From contig NZ_CM002299.1 of NCBI RefSeq assembly GCF_000153125.2, forward strand, positions 3,174,928-3,238,927: a stretch of 64,000 nt of DNA, read 5' to 3'. Source of the stretch: Congregibacter litoralis KT71 (GTDB lineage Bacteria > Pseudomonadota > Gammaproteobacteria > Pseudomonadales > Halieaceae). Below, piece by piece: positions 56,295 through 64,000 of the stretch. Under the pieces are notes generated by a model. That model was not told the origin of the DNA, searched no databases, and saw only the letters and a list, made by a program, of their open reading frames with translations. Position numbers and translations under genes: made by a program. Position 1 is the stretch's first letter, and every line of letters starts with the position of its first letter.

Positions 56295-57002
56295 ATGCCC
56301 AGACTGATGTTACTCCTCGCCGTCGGCGCGGTTGCCTATATTTTGCTGCGACGGGTCGCTGCCATGCCGCCCCATCTCCGCCGCGGCGAGTATTTCAAGC
56401 TGGGCCTGGGCGCGGCGGTCGTGGTAGTCATACTGCTCACGCTCGCCGGCAAGATGCATTGGGTAGGCGCAGCCATCACGGGTTTTCTGGTGTTCGCGCG
56501 CCAATCCCTGCCCCTACTCCTCCGTCTGTTTCCCATGCTGTCATCACTGAGATCTCAAGGTGCCGGTGCAGCGCAGCAATCAACGGTCACGACACGCATA
56601 CTGCGGATGCATCTCGACCACGAAACGGGCGCGCTCTCCGGCGAAGTGCTTGAGGGCCCTCACAAGGACTGGCGTCTCGAAGAGATGGATCGGGAACAGC
56701 TCGATTCCCTGCGGGAATATTGCGAAAATGAAGACCCGGAATCCTTGCAACTCCTTGAGGGTTATCTGGAGCAACGTTTTCAGGGCGAGGCTCGGGAGGA
56801 CGCAACACAAAAACCGCCTCCGAACGGCGCCATGAACCGCAAGGAGGCTCTGGAGATACTGGGACTTGATGATGATGCCGACGAAGGCGCCATCGTCGAT
56901 GCCCATCGAAAACTGATGCAAAAACTCCATCCTGACCGCGGAGGCTCAGACTATCTCGCCGCCAAAATCAATCAGGCAAAGGATTTTCTAATCGGTAAGT
57001 GA
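56295..57002 (+). CDS. Membrane-anchored J-domain protein
   Basis: 235 residues. Two N-terminal hydrophobic segments (about 4-20 and 38-70), a middle domain resembling DUF3482/TerB-free linkers, and a C-terminal J domain (about residues 178-235) with [30 protein letters not shown]; the HPD motif is intact. An N-terminal anchor with a C-terminal J domain is the Tim14-like layout, and it should stimulate DnaK at the inner membrane. It follows the VWA gene by 22 bases, so the pair is probably one transcript. Confidence 0.8.
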   Translation: MPRLMLLLAVGAVAYILLRRVAAMPPHLRRGEYFKLGLGAAVVVVILLTLAGKMHWVGAAITGFLVFARQSLPLLLRLFPMLSSLRSQGAGAAQQSTVTTRILRMHLDHETGALSGEVLEGPHKDWRLEEMDREQLDSLREYCENEDPESLQLLEGYLEQRFQGEAREDATQKPPPNGAMNRKEALEILGLDDDADEGAIVDAHRKLMQKLHPDRGGSDYLAAKINQAKDFLIGK

Positions 57003-57131
57003 GAACCCGGGGCACAGATCCAAGCGCAGGAGGCGTTTGTACCTGCGATAGGGGGTTTGCCACGACGGTATGTTTTTCACCAGGTGGTTTGCGTAGCAGA
57101 CGACAACACAAGCAGAAGGAATCTCAGCAGC

Positions 57132-57569
57132 ATGAGCGATGAAGTATTCGTCATCCAAAATCAGTTAGGGCAGTTCTGGACCCGGTCGGGAGAGTGGGTG
57201 GACGGCCGGGAGCCCCAACGCGTTTTGAAGACCAAACACCGCGATGAGGCCGTCAATCAACTGGTGGAGTTGAGTGCCAAGGATATCGACCTTCGGGGAG
57301 AGGTTCTTGCCTGTGAATTGGATGAGCGCAAGGAGCCTGTTATCGAGGCAAGCTCCCACCAGACACCTACCCTGGCCGACAAGGCAGCCGAGAAGGCGGC
57401 GGAAAAAGCAGCCGAAAGAGCGGCAGCAAAAGCTGCTGAAAAAGCAGCGGAAAATGGCGTCGAGGAAGAGAAGGGCGAGCAGGAAGAAACCTCGGAGACC
57501 GCATGCGAAGCAGCGGATTCGCAACCCGAAAACCGCGATGAGGAACCTCCCCGGAGCGCCGTGGTCTGA
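57132..57569 (+). CDS. Acidic protein with Ala/Lys/Glu repeat
   Basis: 145 residues from the ATG at 57132, behind GAAGGA. The N-terminal 80 residues (VIQNQLGQFWTRSGEWVDG) look like a compact alpha/beta domain of unknown type. Residues 83-107 are a tandem KAAE-type repeat that would form one charged helix, followed by an acidic disordered tail. The DNA repeat (GCAGCNGANAAG-type) is imperfect, so it is not a simple recent expansion. Function unknown. It is between the J-domain gene and htpX. Confidence 0.75.
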   Translation: MSDEVFVIQNQLGQFWTRSGEWVDGREPQRVLKTKHRDEAVNQLVELSAKDIDLRGEVLACELDERKEPVIEASSHQTPTLADKAAEKAAEKAAERAAAKAAEKAAENGVEEEKGEQEETSETACEAADSQPENRDEEPPRSAVV

Positions 57570-57655
57570 GGCCTTACACGGTTCTACAGGTGCTCGGTGG
57601 CTGCCAGGTAGCCGCTTCAGAGCCCGGGAACCCGCAAGGAAGTTTGCACCGCCAG

Positions 57656-57684
57656 CTTGAAACATGGGGACTGACACCCCATCT
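57656..57684 (+). promoter_or_regulatory. Sigma-32 (RpoH) heat-shock promoter of htpX
   Basis: CTTGAAA at 57656-57662 and CCCCATCT at 57677-57684 are separated by 14 bases. Both match the sigma-32 consensus (CTTGAAA, 11-16 bases, CCCCATNT) exactly. Predicted start near 57691, leaving a leader of about 140 bases to the htpX ATG. htpX is a known RpoH-regulated gene in E. coli. Confidence 0.8.
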
Positions 57685-57760
57685 ATGAAGCAGTGGGTTG
57701 TTCCGAGATCCCGGCGCTCGCTGCTGTTCGAGATTTCGGGGTGACATCGCCACGCTTTCT

Positions 57761-57821
57761 GCGATCACAGCGATCACAGCGCTCGAATGCGGGATTACAG
57801 GTCTTTTCGGATTTTACAGGT
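57761..57821. repeat. Short direct repeats in the htpX leader
   Basis: GCGATCACA occurs twice in tandem (57761-57778), and TTACAGGT occurs at 57795-57802 and 57814-57821. Their meaning is unknown. Confidence 0.5.
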
Positions 57822-57829
57822 AGAAAGAG

Positions 57830-58714
57830 ATGCGCATACTGTTGTTTCTTGCCACAAACTTTGCCGTTCTGATCCTTGTCGGGACGATTTTCACCCTTCT
57901 GGGTTTCGAGGGCATTCTCGCGGAAAATGGCGTCGACCTGAATCTCAAGGCGCTGCTGGTGTTCTGCGGCCTTTTCGGTATGGGCGGATCACTGATTTCC
58001 CTATTCCTATCCAAGTGGATGGCCAAACGCGGCACGGGCACCTACATCATCGAGACGCCGCGCAATCGCGATGAGCAGTGGCTCGTTGATACCGTGGCAG
58101 AGCTTTCTAAAGAGGCCGGCATCGCCATGCCCGAGGTGGGTATTTTCCCGTCGGAGGCGCCAAACGCCTTTGCCACGGGCTGGAACCGCAATGCAGCCCT
58201 GGTGGCCATCAGCGCCGGCATGCTCAAACGTTTCCCGGCAAATGAAATCCGGGCGGTCATCGGCCACGAGATCGGTCACGTGGCGAATGGCGACATGGTG
58301 ACCCTCACGCTCATTCAGGGCGTAGTGAACACCTTCGTAATGTTCCTCGCGCGAATCATTGGTCACACCGTTGACCGGGTGGTTTTCAAAACCGAGCGGG
58401 GCTACGGCATCGGCTATTTTGTGGTTTCCATTGTTGCCGAGATAGTCCTCGGTATTCTCGCGAGCATCATCGTTTTCAAGTTTTCCCGTTGGCGGGAGTT
58501 CCGCGCTGACAAGGCCGGCGCAACCCTTGCAGGTCGCGGTGACATGATCGCGGCCCTGGAACGACTGCGGGGCAATCAGGAAGTCTCTCAGGATCTTCCC
58601 GGTGAACTCACGGCCTTTGGTATCAGTGAATCAGCGAAGCAGGGTTTTAAAGCCCTCTTCAGCTCCCACCCCCCCCTTGAACACCGCATCGCCGCCCTGC
58701 GCAGCGGCGCCTGA
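57830..58714 (+). CDS. htpX: Protease HtpX
   Basis: 294 residues. Inner-membrane zinc protease of the M48 family that degrades damaged membrane proteins. The zinc site is HEIGH at 146-150, with the third ligand E223 in [10 protein letters not shown]. Four hydrophobic segments are visible (about 4-24, 40-60, 160-180, 195-215). The C-terminal [16 protein letters not shown] is typical. Starts with ATG at 57830 behind GAAAGAG, downstream of a sigma-32 promoter. Confidence 0.97.
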   Translation: MRILLFLATNFAVLILVGTIFTLLGFEGILAENGVDLNLKALLVFCGLFGMGGSLISLFLSKWMAKRGTGTYIIETPRNRDEQWLVDTVAELSKEAGIAMPEVGIFPSEAPNAFATGWNRNAALVAISAGMLKRFPANEIRAVIGHEIGHVANGDMVTLTLIQGVVNTFVMFLARIIGHTVDRVVFKTERGYGIGYFVVSIVAEIVLGILASIIVFKFSRWREFRADKAGATLAGRGDMIAALERLRGNQEVSQDLPGELTAFGISESAKQGFKALFSSHPPLEHRIAALRSGA

Positions 58715-58766
58715 CAACGACGTTTTTCCATGAAAGACGTTTATCCACAAAAAGAGGCAGACGACC

Positions 58767-59507
58767 ATGAGTGATGTTTCCAGCCCCAATGCCAGCTCCA
58801 GCGCCTGGATTCGTTGGCCGGGCTACCTTGCCTGGTTTTTTCTGCTGATGTTGGCGCTTTCCGTTCTTATCGTGCGTAGCGGAAACTGGCAGCAGGGACT
58901 GCTCATTTATGCGCTCGCAGGCTTGCTGAGCATACTGGTGCTGGCGTTCATGGCCGTGCAAAGCCTCTTGCCGCGCTGGCGGGGAGAGCGCATGGACATT
59001 TTCAAACGGGCGCTGCCGGCGCTCCCGGGTGCTGTCCTGCTCCTCCTCGCAATGCAGGGACGAGAGGTGCCGCCGATCCACAATATCAGCACGGATCTTC
59101 AGGACCCTCCCGCTTTTGAAAAAATCGCGGACCTTCGCGGCGACAGCAGTAACCCCCTGGCCCTGACGGAGGATGTCAAGGCGCAGCAGCGCGAGGCCTA
59201 TCCCGATCTTGGCACCATCGAAAGTCCCCGCTCCTACGCAAGTAGCTACAATCTCGCCCTGACCACTGCACAGGATCTGGGCTGGGACATCGTGCGCGAG
59301 GATCCCACGGGCGGTTTCATTGAAGCCGTGGACACCACCGCGATCATGCAGTTCAAGGATGACGTGGTGATTCGCGTGCGGACCAATGAGACCGGTAGTC
59401 TCATCGACCTTCGCTCCGTTTCCCGGGTCGGTGTGAGTGATCTGGGGGCCAATGCCAAGCGCATCCGGGATTTTATCTCCGCTTTCCAGGCGGCCGCCGG
59501 TAGCTGA
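58767..59507 (+). CDS. DUF1499-family membrane protein
   Basis: 246 residues. Three hydrophobic segments in the N-terminal part (about 15-33, 45-72, 90-100), then a soluble DUF1499 domain from about residue 110: PPAFEKIADLRGD, LGTIESPRS, AVDTTAIMQFKDDVVIRVR, LIDLRSVSRVGVSDLGANAKRIRDF. Function is unknown. ATG at 58767; htpX lies 52 bases upstream and the protease gene starts 5 bases after its stop, so the two are probably co-transcribed. Confidence 0.85.
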   Translation: MSDVSSPNASSSAWIRWPGYLAWFFLLMLALSVLIVRSGNWQQGLLIYALAGLLSILVLAFMAVQSLLPRWRGERMDIFKRALPALPGAVLLLLAMQGREVPPIHNISTDLQDPPAFEKIADLRGDSSNPLALTEDVKAQQREAYPDLGTIESPRSYASSYNLALTTAQDLGWDIVREDPTGGFIEAVDTTAIMQFKDDVVIRVRTNETGSLIDLRSVSRVGVSDLGANAKRIRDFISAFQAAAGS

Positions 59508-59512
59508 TCACC

Positions 59513-60610
59513 ATGCTGCGCCGCCTCCAGCAGCTATTGTCTGCGCTACGCCCTGCTCTCTTCGGTGGCCTGCTGACGGTTCTTGTCCCGGCAGCGGGCG
59601 CGGTCCAGGCGGAGGAAGCCGTCGACTATCTCAGTTTTGCCACGGAAGACGAAGCGAACAGCACAGAGATCTTCAGCAAAGCCAGTCCCGCGGTGGTTTA
59701 TGTCACGACGACGACGCTGCGTCGCCGAAGCCGATTTTCCATGGATGTCATGGAGATTCCCCGGGGCTCGGGATCGGGCTTTGTCTGGCATGACAGTGGC
59801 CTGATAGTGACCAATTATCATGTCGTCGCCGACGCCAGTCGGATGCAGGTGACCTTGCAGAACGGCGACAGCTACGCAGCGGAACTCATCGGAAGCGCCC
59901 CGGAAAAAGATCTCGCGGTGCTCCGTCTGCTGGATCCGCCGTCGGATCTCACCACCCTGCCCCTGGGGGATTCCACCGAGCTGTCCGTGGGGCGAAAAGT
60001 CCTGGCGATAGGCAACCCCTTTGGCTTGGATACCACGCTGACCACGGGCGTCGTCAGTGCCCTGGGAAGAGAAATCCGCGCCCCCAGCGGCAGACAGATT
60101 CGTGGCGTTGTACAGACGGATGCCGCGATCAATCCCGGAAACTCCGGCGGCCCCCTGCTCAACTCCCTGGGACAGCTTATCGGCGTAAACACTGCAATTT
60201 ACAGTCCCAGCGGTGCCAGCGCCGGTATTGGTTTTGCGATACCCGTCAATACGGTGCGCGAGGTGGTGCCGCAACTTATCAGCTATGGCCGCATCCTTCG
60301 TCCTATCATGGGGATTGAACTGGCCAGCGATCGCTGGCGCCGCCGTTACGGTATCAAGGGCATTCCCGTGGTCCGGGTGTTTCCCGGGCTCCCCGCAGCG
60401 GAAGCAGGTATCCGGGGCATTTCCCGGGGCAGCCGGGGTGATTTATTGCTCGGTGACATCATCGTTGCCATCGATGGGGAGACCATCAATAGCCACGACG
60501 ACTACCTGTCGCTCATGGAACGCCACAAAGCGGGTGATACGGTCTCTGTAAAAGCCCGCCGCGGCGATCGGGAGTTTGACTTTGAGGTAGTGCTCACGGA
60601 GTCGCAATAG
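59513..60610 (+). CDS. DegS/DegQ-type periplasmic serine protease
   Basis: 365 residues. A cleavable-looking signal peptide ends near AGAVQA (residue 33). Trypsin-like S1C domain: His103 (VTNYHVV), Asp133 (EKDLAVLRL), Ser211 (GNSGGPL), followed by one PDZ domain (about 258-355). The single PDZ and length match DegS/AlgW, which cut anti-sigma factors in the envelope stress response, but those have an uncut anchor helix. Function as a quality-control protease is inference. Convergent with the aminotransferase gene. Confidence 0.92.
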   Translation: MLRRLQQLLSALRPALFGGLLTVLVPAAGAVQAEEAVDYLSFATEDEANSTEIFSKASPAVVYVTTTTLRRRSRFSMDVMEIPRGSGSGFVWHDSGLIVTNYHVVADASRMQVTLQNGDSYAAELIGSAPEKDLAVLRLLDPPSDLTTLPLGDSTELSVGRKVLAIGNPFGLDTTLTTGVVSALGREIRAPSGRQIRGVVQTDAAINPGNSGGPLLNSLGQLIGVNTAIYSPSGASAGIGFAIPVNTVREVVPQLISYGRILRPIMGIELASDRWRRRYGIKGIPVVRVFPGLPAAEAGIRGISRGSRGDLLLGDIIVAIDGETINSHDDYLSLMERHKAGDTVSVKARRGDREFDFEVVLTESQ

Positions 60611-60682
60611 GGAGTTGCCACGGAGTTGCGACAAGGAAATACCGCAAACAGACGGTGATGTCAGAGTGATGGATGATGGTTC

Positions 60683-61861
60683 CTAGATCGCCGCGCAAAA
60701 TACCCTGATGCGCTTGCAGGCACGTTTCAAAACCGAATGATTCTGCGCCAAACCCAGGCGAACGAAGTTCGCAGCGGAGGGGCCGAAGGCATCACCGGGA
60801 ATGACTGAGACGGCCTGCTCCGTAAGTAGCTGCTCCGCAAACGCCTTGCCATCGAGTCCCGTAGCGCTGACGTCACACATGACAAACATACCCGCATGGG
60901 GCCGGCTGCAGCGGATGTTTTTCACTTTCCCAAGCTTATCCAGCACATAATCCCGACGCTTGCGATACTCATCCCGCATTTCCCGCACATACTGCTGATC
61001 ATTCTCCAGGGCAAAAGCACTGGCGTCCTGAATAAACTGCGGACTTCCAAAAAGAGTGGCACCCGCGTAACTCCCCAAACGCAGAATCAGGGTAGGCGGT
61101 GCCACAACCCAGCCGATACGCCAGCCGCTCATGGCATGGGACTTTGACAGACCGTCAATCATCACAATATTCTCCAGAGATTCTGCACTGGCCCGGGCGG
61201 ATACGTGCTTTCCCTCGTAGCAGAACATGGAATAAACCTCGTCACAGACCAACCAGATATTGCGCTCGCGACAATAGTTGGCGAGCTCCCTTATATCGGC
61301 AGCGGGAATGATTGCCCCCGTGGGGTTGCCCGGCGTATTGATAAACAGCACCCGCGTCTTGTCGCTGATGGTGGCTTTCACAGCGCTGACATCCAGGGAA
61401 AAACCGTTCTGTACCTCCAGGGGAACCGTGCGGACCTTAAGATCAAGCCCCTGAAAAATCGGCACATACCCCACATACATCGGTTCCGGCACAACGATCT
61501 CGTCACCGGGATCCAGTAAGCAGGACAGCGTGGCGTAGATGGCCGAGGTTGCCCCGGGAAAGATCGCGACCTCATCGGCATTGCAGGGGTAAGGGGACGT
61601 TCTTGTCTCGAGGTCGGCAACGGCACGACGCAGCTTAATTTCGCCCAGGGACGGTGAGTAGTGGGTTCGACCCACGCGCAGATGGCTTACCGCATTATCA
61701 ATAATCGGCTCTGGCGTTCTAAAATCCGGATCGCCTACAGACAGGAGGATGACGTCATCGCCATTTCGCTGCATCTCCAGCGCTCGGTCGTGCACGGCCC
61801 AGACGTCGCTACCGTCGGCGGAGAGGCGCTCAGTGATACGTGCGTAGCGGGGGGTAAACAT
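60683..61861 (-). CDS. Class I/II PLP aminotransferase
   Basis: 392 residues from the ATG at 61861 (a longer frame adds an unlikely 23 residues). PLP features: GATSAIYATLSCLLDPGDEIVVPEPMYVGY, FINTPGNPTGAI, LVCDEVYSMFCYEG, and the PLP lysine in VMIDGLSKSHAMSGWRIGWVVAP. Likely an aspartate/alanine-type or arginine-related transaminase; the amino donor cannot be read from sequence. It is convergent with the protease gene and divergent from the small membrane protein gene. Confidence 0.9.
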   Translation of the reverse strand: MFTPRYARITERLSADGSDVWAVHDRALEMQRNGDDVILLSVGDPDFRTPEPIIDNAVSHLRVGRTHYSPSLGEIKLRRAVADLETRTSPYPCNADEVAIFPGATSAIYATLSCLLDPGDEIVVPEPMYVGYVPIFQGLDLKVRTVPLEVQNGFSLDVSAVKATISDKTRVLFINTPGNPTGAIIPAADIRELANYCRERNIWLVCDEVYSMFCYEGKHVSARASAESLENIVMIDGLSKSHAMSGWRIGWVVAPPTLILRLGSYAGATLFGSPQFIQDASAFALENDQQYVREMRDEYRKRRDYVLDKLGKVKNIRCSRPHAGMFVMCDVSATGLDGKAFAEQLLTEQAVSVIPGDAFGPSAANFVRLGLAQNHSVLKRACKRIRVFCAAI

Positions 61862-62024
61862 AGGGGTATAACCTGAAAATAAGGTCGCGAAGTATAGCGC
61901 AGCAGTGCTCTCAACTCGTACCGGGCCCATGCTAATCTTCTCCGGTAAATTGGACCCTCGTGGGATCAGCGATCAACGGGGGCGCAACAACGGCGTAGCA
62001 AGAGCCTGAGAAAGGATAAAAAGC

Positions 62025-62201
62025 TTGAAAGACAAAAAAAGTGCGGTGCGATGGCTGCTCCTGAGTCTGTTTTTATTGGTGATGGCGGTTATCCAGTTTA
62101 TTCCCGGAGAAAGCACGCCCGGAGCGCCTGAATCACCCTCGTCACCCGCCTCCCCCATGGACGCACGATCCGACCATAACACTGGCGACGCAACGCCCTG
62201 A
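62025..62201 (+). CDS. Small single-pass membrane protein upstream of cls
   Basis: 58 residues from a TTG at 62025, with AAAGGA 8 bases upstream. A basic start (MKDKKSAVRW), one hydrophobic helix (LLLSLFLLVMAVIQFIP, residues about 11-27), then a Pro/Ser/Ala-rich acidic tail. Its stop is 3 bases before the cls ATG, so the two are likely coupled. Not recognised as a known family; the TTG start and short length make it easy to miss. Confidence 0.6.
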   Translation: MKDKKSAVRWLLLSLFLLVMAVIQFIPGESTPGAPESPSSPASPMDARSDHNTGDATP

Positions 62202-62204
62202 GCT

Positions 62205-63641
62205 ATGGATATCAGTTACAACCCAGAGATTATCGGCATCGTATTGGCGGTGGTGTACCTCGGGGCGATCCTTAGTGCCATCGATGCCATACTCCAGGCG
62301 CGTACTGCCCAGGGCTCCATCGCCTGGGTGGTCTCATTGCTCACCCTGCCCTACGTCAGCGTGCCCCTATACCTGGTCTTCGGACGCAATAAATTCGACG
62401 GCTACATTCAGGAACGGGAGCAGATAGAAGCCCGGGCAGAATCGCGCCTGCAAATTCCCCGAAGTGAACTCTTTGATTTTCAGGCGAGTGACGCGTCCGC
62501 TGCCTTTTACCGCAGCCTTCATCGTCTGGCGAGGCTCCCCACGGTGCGGGGGAACACCGTTGAGCTTCTCATTGATGGCTACAACACCTTTGACAGCATA
62601 GAGGCCGGTCTTCGGAGCGCCGAGCGTTACGTTCTTTTTCAGTTTTATATTATGCGCGATGACGCCCTCGGCAGACGCCTGGGCGAGGTTCTGGCAGCCA
62701 AGGCCCGGGCCGGCGTTCGCGTCCATCTCCTCTACGACGAGGTGGGATCCCGAGGTTTTGACAAGACCACACTCTATCGCCAGCTCGAGGACGCCGGCGT
62801 CGAACTCGCAGCCTTTAACACCACCCGCGGGCGACGAAACCGTTTTCAGCTCAACTTTCGCAACCATCGTAAAGTCGTTGTGGTCGACGGTGTCACCGCA
62901 TGGATAGGCGGTCACAACGTTGGCGTGGAATACCTCAGTGAAGACAAAAAACGCGGCCCCTGGCGAGACACCCATGTAAAGATTCAGGGTCCTGCAGTCA
63001 TCGGCGCGGAACTCACCTTCGCGACGGACTGGCTATGGGCGCGGCGGGAGCAGCTGGACCTCAACTGGGAACTGTCCAGAGACGCAGGGGGGCCTTGTTC
63101 CGTGCTGCTGTTTCCCTCGGACCCGGCCAGCGAGTTTGACGAGGCCGGCCTGATGTTTCATCAGGTCATTACCCAGGCCCAGGATCGCATCTGGATCGCC
63201 AGTCCCTATTTTGTTCCGGACCGCGGGATTATTGCGGCGCTACAGCTGGCAGCGCTGCGGGGCGTTGATGTTCGGGTGATGATACCCGATAGAGCTGATG
63301 GTCCCGTGGTCGGCCTGGCAAACTGGTCCTTTACCCGGGAGCTGTTGCCCGCGGGGGTTGCCGTCTACCGCTACGAGCCCGCCTTCATGCACCAGAAAGT
63401 CCTATTGCTGGACCGAGAGCTTGCAGGCGTCGGGACGGCTAATTTTGATAACCGCTCCTTCCGGCTGAACTTTGAAATCACGGCGCTGGTTCACGACTCG
63501 AACTTTTGTGATGAAGTGGAAACCATGCTCTTGAATGACTTCGATAATTCACGGCTGGTGACCGCCGAAGAGCTGGCGGCTAAACCGTTCTGGTTTCCCC
63601 TGGCGATTGCCGCCGCGCGGCTGATGTCACCGGTTTTATAA
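62205..63641 (+). CDS. cls: Cardiolipin synthase
   Basis: 478 residues. Two N-terminal membrane helices (about 8-28 and 38-58), then two PLD domains with complete HKD motifs: H221-R-K223-V-V-V-V-D228, and H396-Q-K398-V-L-L-L-D403. The length and layout match E. coli ClsA. It joins two phosphatidylglycerol molecules to cardiolipin plus glycerol. The last codon, TTA, joins the stop TAA in a TTATAA palindrome shared with the opposite gene. Confidence 0.95.
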   Translation: MDISYNPEIIGIVLAVVYLGAILSAIDAILQARTAQGSIAWVVSLLTLPYVSVPLYLVFGRNKFDGYIQEREQIEARAESRLQIPRSELFDFQASDASAAFYRSLHRLARLPTVRGNTVELLIDGYNTFDSIEAGLRSAERYVLFQFYIMRDDALGRRLGEVLAAKARAGVRVHLLYDEVGSRGFDKTTLYRQLEDAGVELAAFNTTRGRRNRFQLNFRNHRKVVVVDGVTAWIGGHNVGVEYLSEDKKRGPWRDTHVKIQGPAVIGAELTFATDWLWARREQLDLNWELSRDAGGPCSVLLFPSDPASEFDEAGLMFHQVITQAQDRIWIASPYFVPDRGIIAALQLAALRGVDVRVMIPDRADGPVVGLANWSFTRELLPAGVAVYRYEPAFMHQKVLLLDRELAGVGTANFDNRSFRLNFEITALVHDSNFCDEVETMLLNDFDNSRLVTAEELAAKPFWFPLAIAAARLMSPVL

Positions 63642-64000
63642 GTCCTTTTGAGAAGGCCAGGCCCGCCGGTCGATATCCAGATCTGAAAAATCATCGGGAT
63701 TGAGGCGGGGAGCCTTGCCCGCGGCGAGCTGATCGTCATAATCCCGTAACAGTCGCAGCGCTAACTTGGACATCCACAGCAGGCCGATGAGATTCACCAC
63801 CCCGAGAAGCCCCATGGTCAGATCGGCAAAACCAAACACCGTGCCCAGATCCTGAGCCGCTCCCCAGAACACCAGGCCGAGTACCGTAATTCGGAACACG
63901 GCAAACAGCTTGCGGTTCGATTCACTGAAGTAATTCAGGGCATTCTCGCCGAGATAGTAGTTATACATGATAGAGCTGAAGGCAAACATCACCAGCGCGA
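63636..64000 (-). CDS. AGCS-type sodium:amino-acid symporter (C-terminal part)
   Basis: The frame is open to the window end, so the N-terminal portion is missing. The 118 or so visible residues contain three hydrophobic segments and end with the cytosolic APRLNPDDFSDLDIDRRAWPSQ. The phrase FAFSSIMYNYYLGENALNYF, and GLLGVVNLIGLLWMSKLALRLLRDY, match the last helices of alanine/glycine:cation symporters. It moves an amino acid with Na+ or H+. Convergent with cls, overlapping its last 6 bases. Confidence 0.85.
   Translation of the reverse strand, partial: ALVMFAFSSIMYNYYLGENALNYFSESNRKLFAVFRITVLGLVFWGAAQDLGTVFGFADLTMGLLGVVNLIGLLWMSKLALRLLRDYDDQLAAGKAPRLNPDDFSDLDIDRRAWPSQKDL

Noticed and set aside
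1..64000. CRISPR, tRNA, rRNA, insertion sequence or prophage
   Set aside because: No regularly spaced repeats, cloverleaf-like genes, transposase or phage structural genes were seen.

Overview
The window is a gene-dense chromosomal segment of a free-living Gammaproteobacterium, with almost no gap over 280 bases. Gene content and order (gyrA-serC-pheA-tyrA-aroA-cmk-rpsA-ihfB, with mtaD-ubiG-mupP-yciK divergent from gyrA) match the Pseudomonas/Cellvibrionales arrangement. The moderately high GC, the many GTG/TTG starts and the accessory genes fit a marine Halieaceae (OM60/NOR5)-type bacterium. That placement is inference; there is no rRNA gene or other direct taxonomic marker. No tRNA, rRNA, CRISPR array, insertion sequence or prophage was seen.

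Layout. 1-4.5 kb: 3' end of the ABC-F ATPase gene ybiT, then a leftward pair (a styrene-oxide-isomerase-like membrane protein and a periplasmic thioredoxin-like protein) divergent from a two-dinucleotide-fold FAD oxidoreductase; the gap between them carries four 14-bp tandem repeats. 4.5-10.9 kb: rlmA, an Old Yellow Enzyme, outer-membrane phospholipase pldA, a small basic protein, recQ and ltaE. 11-14 kb: a rightward cluster of a Tat-exported M19-like protein lacking metal ligands, an SDR, a GFA-family protein and a GST. 14-21 kb: a TonB receptor divergent from a FieF-type metal exporter, an aldo-keto reductase, a DUF6524 membrane protein, a small secreted protein, and a DHH phosphoesterase/LysR pair.

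21-39 kb, all leftward: gyrA, serC, pheA, tyrA, aroA, cmk, rpsA, ihfB, lapA, lapB, pyrF, comEA, then three surface-polysaccharide genes (WbpV-like epimerase, WbpL/WecA-like initiating transferase, WbpM-like dehydratase). This resembles the O-antigen end of the Pseudomonas ihfB region with most of the polysaccharide genes gone. The block joins aromatic amino acid and serine synthesis with translation (S1), nucleotide supply (Cmk, PyrF), LPS quality control (LapAB) and envelope sugars.

39-54 kb: mtaD-ubiG-mupP-yciK rightward with overlapping junctions, facing scpA-scpB-rluB leftward; yciO divergent from yciB-yciI; then an SH3-domain protein, cyclophilin, pdxJ and rluA; sseA divergent from a DUF2244 protein; an enoyl-CoA hydratase divergent from rimO-rsmE. 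54-64 kb is a stress and envelope section: a CBS-domain protein behind a possible FNR/Anr box, msrA, a VWA-domain protein, a membrane-anchored J-domain protein, an Ala/Lys/Glu-repeat protein, htpX behind a near-ideal sigma-32 promoter, a DUF1499 protein, a DegS/DegQ-like protease, an aminotransferase, a 58-residue membrane protein with a TTG start joined to cardiolipin synthase, and the end of an AGCS-family symporter.

The most interesting items are the isomerase-like/FAD-oxidoreductase locus with its repeat array, the M19-like protein without its metal site in a glutathione-linked cluster, the reduced O-antigen locus, and the heat-shock promoter of htpX next to a possible VWA/J-domain module.
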